A stretch of 64,000 nt of DNA, from assembly GCF_040869045.1 (NCBI RefSeq), contig NC_090324.1:193686028-193750027 (forward strand), in the 5' to 3' direction. Below are positions 53,898-64,000 of the stretch, piece after piece (position 1 is the first letter of the stretch; the number at the start of each line of letters is the position of its first letter). This DNA comes from Eurosta solidaginis. Taxonomy: Eukaryota > Arthropoda > Insecta > Diptera > Tephritidae. A program made the position numbers and the translations under genes. The notes below the pieces were generated by a model, which had not been told where the DNA came from, did not search any database, and worked only from the letters and a program-made list of their open reading frames with translations.

Positions 53898-54503
53898 TTA
53901 TATCCAGCGACCATCATAAGCGACCATTTTGCAAATTAAAGTTTTATTGTCGTACCTTTCCTTTAGCCGTTCCAATGCTTTCGGGTAATTTTCGTTAGTT
54001 ACCTGGAAAGCACCAACCGTTTCTAAAGCCTGACCTTGAAGTGAATTCCGCAAATGGTTGAATTTCTCAATATTTGAAAGGCTGAATTCTTTATCAATTA
54101 CATGTTTGAACGATGTAGTAAAATTCTGGTACTCAGAATACGTGCCACTAAATGTTGGAAGCTTGAGTTTTGGTAATTTATTGCTGTGCTGCACAACGCA
54201 GCTTTTGTCCGACGGGGAAATGTTATGTTCTTCCACCAGCTGTGATTGGATCACTAGCTTCGTGGTTACGTATAAATCTTCTAGGTCAGCGCGTCCTCCA
54301 TCGTCGTTATCCAACTTTTCGATGTCCGTTTGGATCGATAATACCTGTTTAAAATATGATTCGAGAATTCCCAAACGACATTTATATTCAGCAGCTGAAA
54401 GAACTTTAGCTCCGGGGTGCAAGCTAGTATCCACAATGTTCTCAATGCGCGTAATATTTTTCTTGGTATTCGCACGCTGTTGCTTTAGTTCGTCTAAAGA
54501 CAT
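53898..54503 (-). pseudogene. BEL-C gag fragment
   Basis: Open 201-codon minus-strand frame from MSLDELKQQRANTKKNITRIEN, then CRLGILESYFKQVLSIQTDIEKL, DLEDLYVTTKL, LPKLKLPTFSGTYSEYQNFTTSF, FNHLRNSLQGQALETVGAFQV and NYPKALERLKERYDN, which is BEL/Pao Gag from the N-terminus to the middle. It then runs into unrelated sequence. It is better preserved than BEL-A gag (17,341) and different in sequence. Confidence 0.75.
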
Positions 54504-54735
54504 GTTAAATACGATGTAATTTTATGCAAAAATAGAGTAAAACCGAAAATGGCTGGTATGAGAAAAGTAAATGTTTTGACAATGGCAATGGCAAGCAAAA
54601 TAAGGGTGGTCAAATCAAGGTGCATACATACATACATACATGCGCGGCAATATGCTGTTTTTAACACGCTTTTACCAGTTTGGCCTGTATCTATGTAACG
54701 GAATTTTTGAGCTTAATTTTCACCGGTTTCTAGAA
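54504..54735. other. Short gap before the minisatellite
   Basis: Upstream of BEL-C gag. Contains a CATA microsatellite (about 54,625-54,640). No gene. Confidence 0.5.
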
Positions 54736-54739
54736 GTCT

Positions 54740-56780
54740 GATTAATTTGAAACTTTGCATACGTATAAAGTACCGATGACAATGCATTAATGTGATGGTG
54801 TGGTGACATAAGGTCAACGGCCATAAGGTCAATTGGCCTTATTACCACTTTGAATGGCCATAAGTTTGATTGAAACTTTGCACACGTATCAAGGATCGAT
54901 GACAATGTATTAATATGATGGTGTGTTGACATAAGGTCAACGGCCATAAGGTCAATTGGCCTTATTACCACTTCGAATGGCCAAAAGTTTGATTGAAACT
55001 TTGCACACGTATCAAGGCTCGATGACAATGCATTAATGTGATGGTGTGGTGACATAAAGTCAACGGCCATAAGGTCAATTGGCGTTATAACCACTTTGAA
55101 TGGCCACAAGTTTGATTGAAACTTTGCACGTGTATCAAGGCTCGATGACAATGCATTAATGTGATGGTGTGGTGACATAAAGTCAACGGCCATAAGGTCA
55201 ATTGGCCTTATTACCACTTTGAATGGCCATAAGTTTGATTGAAACTCTGCACACATATCAAGGCTCGATGACAGTGCAATAATGTGATGGTGTGGTGACA
55301 TAAGGTCAACGGCCATAAGGTCAGTTGGCCTTATTACCACTTTGAATGGCCATAAGTTTGATTGAAACTTTGCACACGTATCAAGGATCGATGACAATGC
55401 ATTAATATGATGGTGTGTTGACATAAGGTCAACGGCCATAAGGTCAATTGGCCTTATTACCACTTCGAATGGCCATAAGTTTGATTGAAACTTTGCGCAC
55501 GTATCAAGGCTCGATGACAATGCATTAATGTGATGGTGTGGTGACATAAAGTCAACGGCCATAAGGTCAATTGGCCTTATAACCACTTTGAATGGCCACA
55601 AGTTTGATTGAAACTTTGCACGTGTATCAAGGCTCGATGACAATGCATTAATGTGATGGTGTGGTGACATAAAGTCAACGGCCATAAGGTCAATTGGCGC
55701 TATAACCACTTTGAATGGCCACAAGTTTGATTGAAACTTTGCACGTGTATCAAGGCTCGATGACAATGCATTAATGTGATGGTGTGGTGACATAAAGTCA
55801 ACGGCCATAAGGTCAATTGGCCTTATTACCACTTTGAATGGCCATAAGTTTGATTGAAACTCTGCACACATATCAAGGCTCGATGACAGTGCAATAATGT
55901 GATGGTGTGGTGACATAAGGTCAACGGCCATAAGGTCAATTGGCCTTATTACCACTTCGAATGGCCATAAGTTTGATTGAAACTTTGCACACGTATCAAG
56001 GCTCGATGACAATGCATTAATGTGATGGTGTGGTGACATAAAGTCAACGGCCATAAGGTCAATTGGCGTTATAACCAATTTGAATGGCCACAAGTTTGAT
56101 TGAAACTTTGCACGTGTATCAAGGCTCGATGACAATGCATTAATGTGATGGTGTGGTGACATAAAGTCAACGGCCATAAGGTCAATTGGCCTTATTACCA
56201 CTTTGAATGGCCATAAGTTTGATTGAAACTTTGCACACATATCAAGGCTCGATGACAGTGCAATAGTGTGATGGTGTGGTGACATAAGGTCAACGGCCAT
56301 AAGGTCAATTGGCCTTATTACCACTTTGAATGGCCATAAGTTTGATTGAAACTTTGCACACGTATCAAGGATCGATGACAATGCATTAATATGATGGTGT
56401 GTTGACATAAGGTCAACGGCCATAAGGTCAATTGGCCTTATTACCACTTCGAATGGCCATAAGTTTGATTGAAACTTTGCACACGTATCAAGGCTCGATG
56501 ACAATGCATTAATGTGATGGTGTGGTGACATAAAGTCAACGGCCATAAGGTCAATTGGCCTTATAACCACTTTGAATGGCCACAAGTTTGATTGAAACTT
56601 TGCACGTGTATCAAGGCTCGATGACAATGCATTAATGTGATGGTGTGGTGACATAAAGTCAACGGCCATAAGGTCAATTGGCCTTATTACCACTTTGAAT
56701 GGCCATAAGTTTGATTGAAACTTTGCACACATATCAAGGCTCGATGACAATGCAATAATGTGATGGTGTGGTGACATAAA
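54740..56780 (-). repeat. 123-bp minisatellite with four-unit higher-order period
   Basis: About 16.7 units of 123 bp. Each includes a near-palindrome ATAAGGTCAATTGGCCTTAT and the blocks CACACGTATCAAGG and GATGGTGTGGTGACATAA. Units fall into recognisable types. The type with TGTGTTGACATAA sits at 54,925, 55,417 and 56,401, that is 492 and 984 bp apart, or exactly 4 and 8 units. Because 123 is a multiple of three and the unit lacks stops in one minus-strand frame, a 685-codon ORF runs through it (MSPHHHINALSSSLDTCAKF per unit). I treat that as a by-product of the period, not as a gene. Confidence 0.9.
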
Positions 56781-56818
56781 GTTAACGTTAGTTAATTAAG
56801 TTATTAATAAAATTTAAT

Positions 56819-57000
56819 TTAATTTTTCGGGATCCTGCCATCTTCGCTGCTCTCGTCTATAATGCCAATGATCTGCCGACCCTTGGCAATTTCGGCGAAA
56901 GACCGCGTCCAGCCTCCCTGCGTCTTGGCCCTTTTCGGTGCCGTGGGGTTGGATTCATCCATGGACCGTTGGCGTTCCGAGGTTTCATCACTCTCGACTA
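56819..57000 (-). pseudogene. LINE-C ORF1 fragment (LOA-like), minus strand
   Basis: Minus-strand frame with SDETSERQRSMDESNPTAPKRAKTQG and SFAEIAKGRQIIGIIDESSEDG, the start of a conserved ORF1 domain in LOA/I-group LINEs. Cut at 56,819, near the minisatellite. The upstream 5' untranslated part forms one side of the inverted repeat around 57,250. Confidence 0.55.
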
Positions 57001-57480
57001 AAACTTTTAAAATTACTTGAACTAAAAAATTAAAAATAAATAATAGTTTAAAAAAACTATAAAAACACGCTTTTGTAGCTAACCGAACTAAAAAATAAAA
57101 AATAATTTTCAATTAAAAAGAGTTTATATAACAGTATTAGAAGGTCAAACAATCATTTATAGTTAATCAACTCAAAATAAAATTATAATAAAATGCTTTA
57201 TATTGAATGTTACAATCATTCTATTGGCAACTATCTGGCAGGAAAGATATGAAATGTAGTCAAATGCACCTGACGCTTTTTAATCTGAATTAAATTATTT
57301 TGTTGATAACTTAAATTTTATTATAATTTTATTTTGAGGTGATTAACTATAAATGATTGTTTGACCCTCTATTACTGCTATATAAACTCTTTTTAATTGA
57401 AAATTATTTTCTATTTTTTAGTTCGGTTAGCTATAAAAGCGTGTTTTTTAGTTTTTTTAAACTAGTATTTATTTACAGCA
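57001..57480. repeat. Inverted repeat of two LINE-C 5' ends, head to head
   Basis: 57,000-57,190 and 57,305-57,480 are inverted repeats of about 180 bp (ACTATAAATGATTGTTTGACC, TATATAAACTCTTTTTAATTG, TAGTTCGGTTAGCTA) around a 120-bp spacer. Each leads outward into an ORF1 start, so they look like the 5' regions of two LINE copies facing each other. Confidence 0.7.
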
Positions 57481-57497
57481 GTGTATCAGCGGCAGCG

Positions 57498-57770
57498 ATG
57501 GATGAGCCTGGTTATAGCGATAGTGAATTAGCCTGGCAAGCAGCAATTTCCCAAATGCGTGAGTTGAAGCGGCGGCAATGAACGACGAGTTAGCGGAAAC
57601 GATGAAACCGATTTTGTAGGCAGCGATGACGATTTGTTCAAAAGCAGCTGTGGTTACGTTGCTTGAAGATAGCAATGTTCGATGGCTTGGAGCTCGTCCA
57701 ACCATAACGATGAGTTGTCTAAAGCTGACCACCAGATATCCAACTTATACTTACAATCACGGATATACAA
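57498..57770 (+). pseudogene. LINE-C ORF1 N-terminus (LOA-like), plus strand
   Basis: MDEPGYSDSELAWQAAISQMRELKRRQ followed by a stop at 57,581. Further codons (DDDLF.S, VRWLGARP) can be read in shifted frames to about 57,730. The sequence ends at about 57,770. Confidence 0.5.
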
Positions 57771-58230
57771 TGTACTTATGTTTCGTGATTCACTTATAGG
57801 CGCCCAAAAATGTAGAATTACAAAGCCTTTTTTGTAACCGCAAGAAATTCCAAACCACTGCTATACTATCAAATGATAGACACGGTGTTCAGCTGTTAGA
57901 CTAACTCTATTGTTACAAAGTCACTTTCTTAAATATGTACATGAGTTATGAGTAGGGAGAATAAAAAAACTCTTATACTATATTTTGTTTGTTGCTGCAT
58001 ACATAATTGCACTTTCCAACATAGATGTGCGTGTGTGTATACATACATAGGTTATGCAAAGAGAGATCAATAACAGAACAATAATATAATGACGTGAGCG
58101 TAACTAACGTTAGACAAAATAATATAAACTACCAGCATCGGTAATTCAGGAGAATGGCCGCGATGATGGTAGCCTTGAATTTGAGTGCATATGCAAAGTA
58201 TAATATTAATAACTTTAAATATGTGAGTTA
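57771..58230. other. Unassigned 460 bp
   Basis: AT-rich, with a GTGTGTGT stretch near 58,030. No ORF, array or known terminus recognised. Confidence 0.4.
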
Positions 58231-60440
58231 ACTGGCGAGGCAGTGGTTCTCAATCGGCGACCCAACATCGACGACGTTCTTTCGGGAGAGCATACTATTG
58301 CATCTGCGATCAAAGCAAGAGAGCAAATTTCAGAGGTTTTAAGTTCAGCTGGTTTTCCATTACGAAAATGGACTTCAAATTCCAGTGAAATATTACAGGT
58401 TATTCCTTAAGCTCATCTTCTGAGCGAAGATTTCTTAGAATTCGAAGATTCAAGTAGTGTAAAGGCGCTCGGTATTAGGTGGAATGCTCATTCCGATCAG
58501 TTTTACTTCATAGCAAAATCTATAGAAGAAAATACCGAGCCCACAAAAAGAGCGATACTATCTACTGTCGCAAAATTCTTTGGGATGAAACCGTTTCGTC
58601 TTCAACATTAGAAAGGTGGGAAAATTTTACCAATACGTACAAGGAGATGGACAAAATACGAATACCGCGATGGGTAGCCTTTTTTCCAACAGAAAAGGTC
58701 GAAATCCACGGATTCTGCGACGCCTCCGAGAAAGCGTATGGTGCAGCCGTGTATTTGTGAGTGGAAACCAACGACGTCATACTTGTGAACTTGCTTTTGG
58801 CAAGAGCAAGGGTAGCTCCATTCAAACCCATCTCACTTCCTCCACTGGAACTTTGCGGGGCAGCATTATTGACTGAGATAACCGAATCTATCTGCGCTAA
58901 CCTCGATTTAGGTCAACAAAACATTCATCTTTGGACAGATTTGACAATCGTGTTGGCTTGGATACGCAAACCTCCGTGCACATGGTCAACTTTCGTTGCG
59001 CATCGAATTACAAAAATCATCGACAAAGTTGGAAGTTCATCATGGTATCACGTGGATTCAGGTGCAAACCCAGCAGATTTAGCCAGTAGAGGAATACTAG
59101 CCGAGGATTTAGTCAACAATTCTTTGTTGTGGCAGGGTCCTTCTTGGCTCCAAGAAGAGAAGGAAAAGTGGCCAGAACAGGATTTGGACTTTACCACAAA
59201 TATTGAAGAAAAATGCGTGCAGGTACATGCAACCGCAATTTCAAGCAAGATAAATGATATTTTCGATAGGTTTTCAAATCTTCCTAGGGCTTTAAGGGTT
59301 ATATCATATATACTCAGGTTTTTCATAGAACGCATTCTGAAACTAAAGATTGTAGTCAACCTGAATCTTATTTAATGTCCTCAGATGAAATTAAAGCTAC
59401 AACAACCCGTTTAATAAAACTTGCTCAGAAGCAACACTACTGATCAGAAATTTCAAGTTTGCAATCCAAAACACAAATCTAAAAGCGAAATACTTTCCCT
59501 CACTCCATATCGTAATGAAGACGAAGTAGTGAAAATGGGTGGTGCATCCAAAGATACTACCGAATCTGAACGCCACCCCATAATACTTCCGTACAAGTGT
59601 AGGTTTACTCGTCTTTATGTTCAGTTTGTCCATGAAATTTATCTCCATGGTGAAAACCAATTAATGCTGCGTATCATTAGAACACTATACTGGATACCAA
59701 AAGTGAAAACCATGATAAGATCCGTAATTCACAATTGTAAGATCTGCACGATCTTCAAGAAACGATCTCAAAGTCAGCTCATGGGAATTCTACCTGAAGA
59801 ACGCGCCACATTTTCGCGTGCATTTACTATCTATCCCTGTATTCGAAGGGCCTTTCGACATTAGGAGTTACAGTAGGCGCGGGTGTCGTAACTCAAAGGG
59901 TTACGTTTGTTTATTCGTTTGTTTTCTAATAAGGCCATACATTTAGAACCCACTAGTGATTTGAGAACTTCATCCTTTCTAGCCGCTCTTTCAAGATTCG
60001 TAGCCAGAAGACGATGTCCAAGAAACATTTATTCGGACAATAGAACAAACTTTGTCGGTGCATCACGTGCATTAAAAACGGAATTTAAGGAATTTCTTGC
60101 CGATGCAAGAAACCAAACCCTATCAAAATATTCCCATCAGGCATTAAATTGGCATATCATACCAGCAGTAGCTCCACACATGGGGGGACTATGGGAAGCG
60201 GGAGTGAAAAGCTTTAAAAGCCACTTCAGAAAAGAAGCCTTAAACAACAAATTCACTTTTGAGGAATTTAACACACTGTTATGTAGAATTGAGCCGTGTC
60301 TCAGTTCTCGCCCTCTTAGCCCCGCTTCAAATGTATCATCTGACCTTGAGCCTCTAACACACGGACACTTTCTGATTGGAGGACATTTATTAGCACCAGC
60401 GGAAATCAGCGTAATCGCGTTCCCGTTGTGGATATAAGGA
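58231..60440 (+). pseudogene. BEL-D pol fragment (end of reverse transcriptase, RNase H, integrase)
   Basis: Starts at the polymerase motif (NIDDVLSGEHTIASAIKARE; the usual Tyr is replaced). It continues through GFPLRKWTSNS and ALGIRWNAHSDQFYF, with a stop at 58,408 and a deletion near 58,575. RNase H: IPRWVAFFPTEKVEIHGFCDASEKAYGAAVY, a TGA, then LPPLELCGAALL, HLWTDLTIVLAWI and NPADLASRG (58,761-59,375). Integrase: ERHPIILPYKCRFTRLYVQFVHE, YWIPKVKTMIRSVIHNCKIC with its zinc Cys pair (59,421-59,864), then YSDNRTNFVGASRAL and GGLWEAGVKSFKSHF (59,907-60,437). The first core Asp falls in a broken stretch. A family distinct from BEL-A and BEL-B. Confidence 0.8.
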
Positions 60441-61296
60441 CTGAAAGGGGCAAGTAACAAGACCACTTTTCAAACTAATATTACTATCATCATATACCGC
60501 GGAAACCGAAAACATGACAGACCCTAATCTTCAGCAGTAACGCTACAATTGGAGTCCCAAAGCCTCCACACAACATTAAAAAGTTCTCCTAACCAAAGCG
60601 AAGCAACTTCAACAAAACTCCAAGTGGAAGCCAAAATTTATTTTTTTGCTCCAGTCTAATGTTACATATGTATGCTTGCCCACATGGGTTATATGGTTTT
60701 CATTTACAAAAGCAAACATTTTTTGCTAAAATTGATGAACACATTTTATTATTAAATATTCAATTTTTTTTATGTGTTTTTACACACTCACTACCAAGTG
60801 AAGTTATCACTGGGTAGTCACCACCGAAATATGCGCACAAACATGTATGAGCGGGCTATGTGCATTGGACTGCATGGAATCATAAGGGAAACATTTTCGG
60901 GTCTGCTTAGGCAATCACAAAATTCGTGGTTTCACAAACCATATTCAATCATGAAATTTCCCTCAAATAAATATTTCTTTTGTTCTTTTCCCCTAATGCA
61001 TTATATATAAGGGTGCTCACATAAACATAATTTTTTATAATTGATATTAGAGAAAAATTGTAAGTTTACAAACGGCGATGCTTACTAGGACATGTTTCTG
61101 AATTACACTTCTTCATCAGCTACCTTTTCGGGAGCTGAGCGTACATATGATCATTATTTTTTATTTTTGTTACGAAGAAACGAAAAAAAGGATAGTACAA
61201 TGGCAAAGGCAGCGTCACTTAAATTAAGAGAAAATCGCTACCAATTCCATTGCATACACCCGTTTTTATCAAAATAAAAATAAAAACGAAAATAAA
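60441..61296. other. BEL-D tail and unassigned AT-rich DNA
   Basis: The first 200 bp may be remains of the integrase C-terminus. The rest has short ORFs without motifs. No LTR recognised. Confidence 0.4.
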
Positions 61297-61471
61297 ACAA
61301 GTAAGAACGGGACTGTCTTCGGCTGTGCCGAAGACTTCATACCTTTCATGAATGGGGCTGAACAATAATCTTATCCCGTTCGTAATCTCCGAATAATCGG
61401 ATGTATAAGATAAGAAATATATAGTGAACAGATCTACATACCTTAAAGATTCTTAAGATAAATATAAAATA
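61297..61471 (-). mobile_element. 3' end of a second Helentron-type family
   Basis: AACAAGTAAGAACGGGACT is followed by a strong hairpin GTCTTCGGC-TGT-GCCGAAGAC (61,315-61,335) and about 130 bp of AT-rich DNA, cut where HINE-X copy 8 begins. The initial ACAAGTAAG matches the HINE-X 3' tail, but the hairpin and interior differ. It resembles the 3' end of other fly Helentron-associated repeats. Confidence 0.6.
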
Positions 61472-64000
61472 AACAAGTAAGGAAGGCTAAGTTTGGGTGT
61501 AACCGAACATTACATACTCAGTTGAGAGCTATGGAGACAAGATAAGGAAAATCACCATGTAGGAAAATGAACCTAGGGTAACCCTGGAATGTGGTTGTAT
61601 GACATGTGTATCAAATGGAAGGTATTAAAGAGTATTTTAAGAGAGAGTAGGCCATAGTTCTATGGATGGACGCCATTTAGGGATATCGCCATAAAGGTGG
61701 ACCAGGGCTGACTCTAGAATGTGTTTGTACGATATGGGTATCAAATGAAAGGTGATAATGAGTACTTTAAAAGGGAATGGGCTTTAGTTCTATAGGTGAA
61801 CGCCTTTTCGAGAAATCGCCATAAAGGTGGACCAGGGGTGACTCTAGAATATGTTTGTACGATATGGGTATCAAATGAAAGCTGTTAATGAATATTTTGA
61901 AAAGCAGTGATCCTTAGTTCCATAGGTGGACGCCGTTTCGAGATATCGCCATAAAGGTGGACCAGGGGTGTCTCTAGTTGTACGATATGGGAATCAAATG
62001 AAAGGTGTTACTGAGCATTTTAAGAGGGAGTGGGCATTAGGTCTATAGGTGCACGCCTTTTCGAAATGTCGCCATTAGGGTGGGCCAGGGGTGACTCCAG
62101 AATGTGTTTGTATGATATGGGTATCAAATGAAAGATGGTAATGAGTATTTTAAAAGGGAGTAATCCTTAGTTCTATAGGTGGACGCCTTTTCGAGATATC
62201 GCCATAAAGGTGGACCAATGGTGACCCTAGAATGTTTGTACGATATGGGTATCAAACGAAAGGTGCTACTGAGCATTTTAAGAGGAAGTGGGCATGAGGT
62301 CTATTGGTGGACGCCTTTTCGAGGTATCGTCATTAGGGTGGGCCAGGGGTGACTCTAGATTGTGTTTGTACGATATGGGTATCAAACGAAAGGTGTTACT
62401 GATCATTTTAAGATGGAGTGGGCATTAGGTCTATAGGTGGACGCCTTTTCGAGATATCGCCATTAGGGTGAGCCAGGGGTGACTCTAGAATGTTTGTACG
62501 ATATGGGTATCAAACGAAAGGTGTTACTGAGCATTTTAAGAGGGAGTGGGCATTAGGTCTATAGGTGGACGCCTTTTCGAGATATCGCCATTAGGGTGGG
62601 AAAGGGGTGACTCCAGAATGTTTTTGTACGATATGGGTATCAAATGAAAGGTGGTAATGAGTATTTTAAAAGGGAGTAATCCTTAGTTCTATAGGTGGAC
62701 GCCTTTTCGAGATATCGCCATAAACGTGGACCAAGGGTGACTCTAGAATGTTTGTACGATATGGATATCAAACGAAAGGTGTTACTGAGCATTTTAAGAG
62801 GGAGTGGGCATTAGGTCTATAGGTGGACGCCTTTTCGAGATATCGCCATTAGGGTGGGCCAGGGGTGACTCTAGAATGTTTGTACGATATGGGTATCAAA
62901 CGAAAGGTGTTACTGAGCATTTTAAGAGGGAGTGGGCATTAGGTCTATAGGTGGACGCCTTTTCGAGATATCGCCATTAGGGTGGGCCAGGGTGACTCTA
63001 GAATGTGTTTGTACGATATGGGTATCAAATGAAAGGTGGTAATGAGTATTTTAAAAGGGAGTAATCCTTAGTTTTATAGGTGGACGCCTTTTCGAGATAT
63101 CGCCATAAAGGTGGACCAAGGGTGACTCTACAATGTTTGTACGATATGGGTATCAAACGAAAGGTGTTACTGAGCATTTTAAGAGGGAGTGGGCATTAGG
63201 TCTATATGTGGACGCCTTTTCGAGATATCGCCATTAGGGTGGGCCAGGGGTGACTCTAGAATGTTTGTACGATATGGGTATCAAACGAAAGGTGTTACTG
63301 AGCATTTTAAGAGGGAGTGGGCATTAGGTCTATAGGTGGACGCCTTTTCGAGATATCGCCATTAGGGTGGGCCAGGGGTGACTCTAGAATGTTTGTACGA
63401 TATGGGTATCAAACGAAAGGTGTTACTGAGCATTTTAAGAGGGAGTGGACATTAGGTATATAGGTGGTCGCCTTTTCGAGATATCGCCATTAGGGTGGGC
63501 CAGGGGTGACTCTAGAATGTTTGTACGATATGGGTATCAAACGAAAGGTGTTACTGAGCATTTTAAGAGGGAGTGGGCATTAGGTCTATAGGTGGACGCC
63601 TTTTCGAGATATCGCCATTAGGGTGGGCCAGGGTGATTCTAGAATGTGTTTGTACGATATGGATATCAAATTAAAAGTATTAATGAGGGTTTTAAAAGCG
63701 AGTGGCCCTTAGATGTATATGTGAAGGCGTTCTCGCGATATCGACCAAAATGTGGACCAGGTGATCCAGAAAAGCATCTGTCGGGTACTGCTAATTTATT
63801 TATATATGCAATACCACTAACAGTATTCCTGCCAAGATTCCAAGGGCTGTTGATTTCGCCTTGTAGAACTTTTTCATTTTCTTCTACTTAATATGGTAGG
63901 TGTCACACCCATTTTACAAAGTTTTTTCCAAAGTTATATTTTGCGTCAATAAACCAATCCAGTTACCATGTTTCATCCCTTTTTTCGAAGTTGGTATAGA
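61472..64000 (-). mobile_element. HINE-X copy 8 (5' end beyond window)
   Basis: Minus-oriented: tail, hairpin region (GTTTGGGTGTAACCGAAC, one mismatch), ACTCAGTTGAG, about 16 array units (to about 63,650), then the AT-rich body to the window end. It matches the reverse complement of copies 1 and 2 with only occasional differences, including the order of array unit subtypes. Insertion next to the second Helentron family end at 61,471 puts two 3' termini side by side. Confidence 0.85.

Noticed and set aside
54720..56777. A 685-codon protein gene of histidine-containing 41-residue repeats
   Set aside because: The frame is the 123-bp minisatellite read in one phase. There is no non-repetitive domain, no convincing start context, and the unit length alone explains the lack of stops. 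Kept as a repeat.
60441..61296. A host gene in the quiet stretch left of the second Helentron end
   Set aside because: Only short AT-rich frames, no splice pattern or domain visible.

Overview
This window looks like a block of transposon-rich, probably heterochromatic DNA from a higher fly (Schizophora, possibly a tephritid). The pointers are DINE-1/Helentron-type repeats with a GTCC microsatellite, Penelope, BEL/Pao, Ty3/gypsy, jockey-like and LOA-like LINE remnants, and a Transib element. The fly placement is inference from element families. I see no host gene, no tRNA or rRNA gene and nothing bacterial. Nearly every coding stretch is a broken transposon gene, so the ORFs are fossils more than working genes.

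Layout. 1-7,119: two near-identical, head-to-tail copies of a 3.6 kb Helentron-derived element (called HINE-X here) with a central 128-132 bp tandem array. 7,120-9,310: LINE-A on the minus strand. 9,520-9,665: a Penelope reverse transcriptase fragment, interrupted by the 5' LTR of a BEL/Pao element (BEL-A). That LTR (9,666-17,272) is split by a TTA-flanked inverted-repeat element, which is split by a Transib transposon (10,004-16,655, target duplication CGACG), which is split by a HINE-X. 17,276-18,434: BEL-A primer site and decayed gag. 19,463-24,964: a second BEL element (BEL-B, minus strand) with an extra zinc-knuckle ORF after pol. 25,336-30,500: a nearly complete gypsy element (Gypsy-A) with two LTRs. 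30,501-32,846: BEL-A pol in a partial tandem duplication.

The main structure is a palindrome of about 18 kb (33,536-51,656) centred on a TA-rich spacer near 43,106. Each arm carries, from the centre outward, BEL-A pol, BEL-A 3' LTR, the 3' half of the Penelope element, a gypsy integrase tail (Gypsy-B) and a HINE-X tail. The left arm later received LINE-B (itself containing a HINE-X) and the right arm a complete HINE-X. Without these additions both arms are about 5.5 kb. The arms share the same frameshift and stop in BEL-A integrase, so the duplication came after that copy had died. The Penelope frame broken at 9,665 resumes at 47,065 with the same 5-bp duplication (AGCGT), so the BEL-A insertion now spans about 37 kb.

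51,657-64,000: Gypsy-B protease and reverse transcriptase, a small unassigned DNA-transposon-like ORF, a BEL gag fragment (BEL-C), a 123-bp minisatellite with a four-unit higher-order period, two head-to-head 5' ends of a LOA-like LINE (LINE-C), a BEL pol fragment (BEL-D), the 3' end of a second Helentron family, and a minus-strand HINE-X close to the copies at the left edge. A piRNA-cluster or hairpin-siRNA role is a reasonable hypothesis for such a region but cannot be seen in the sequence.
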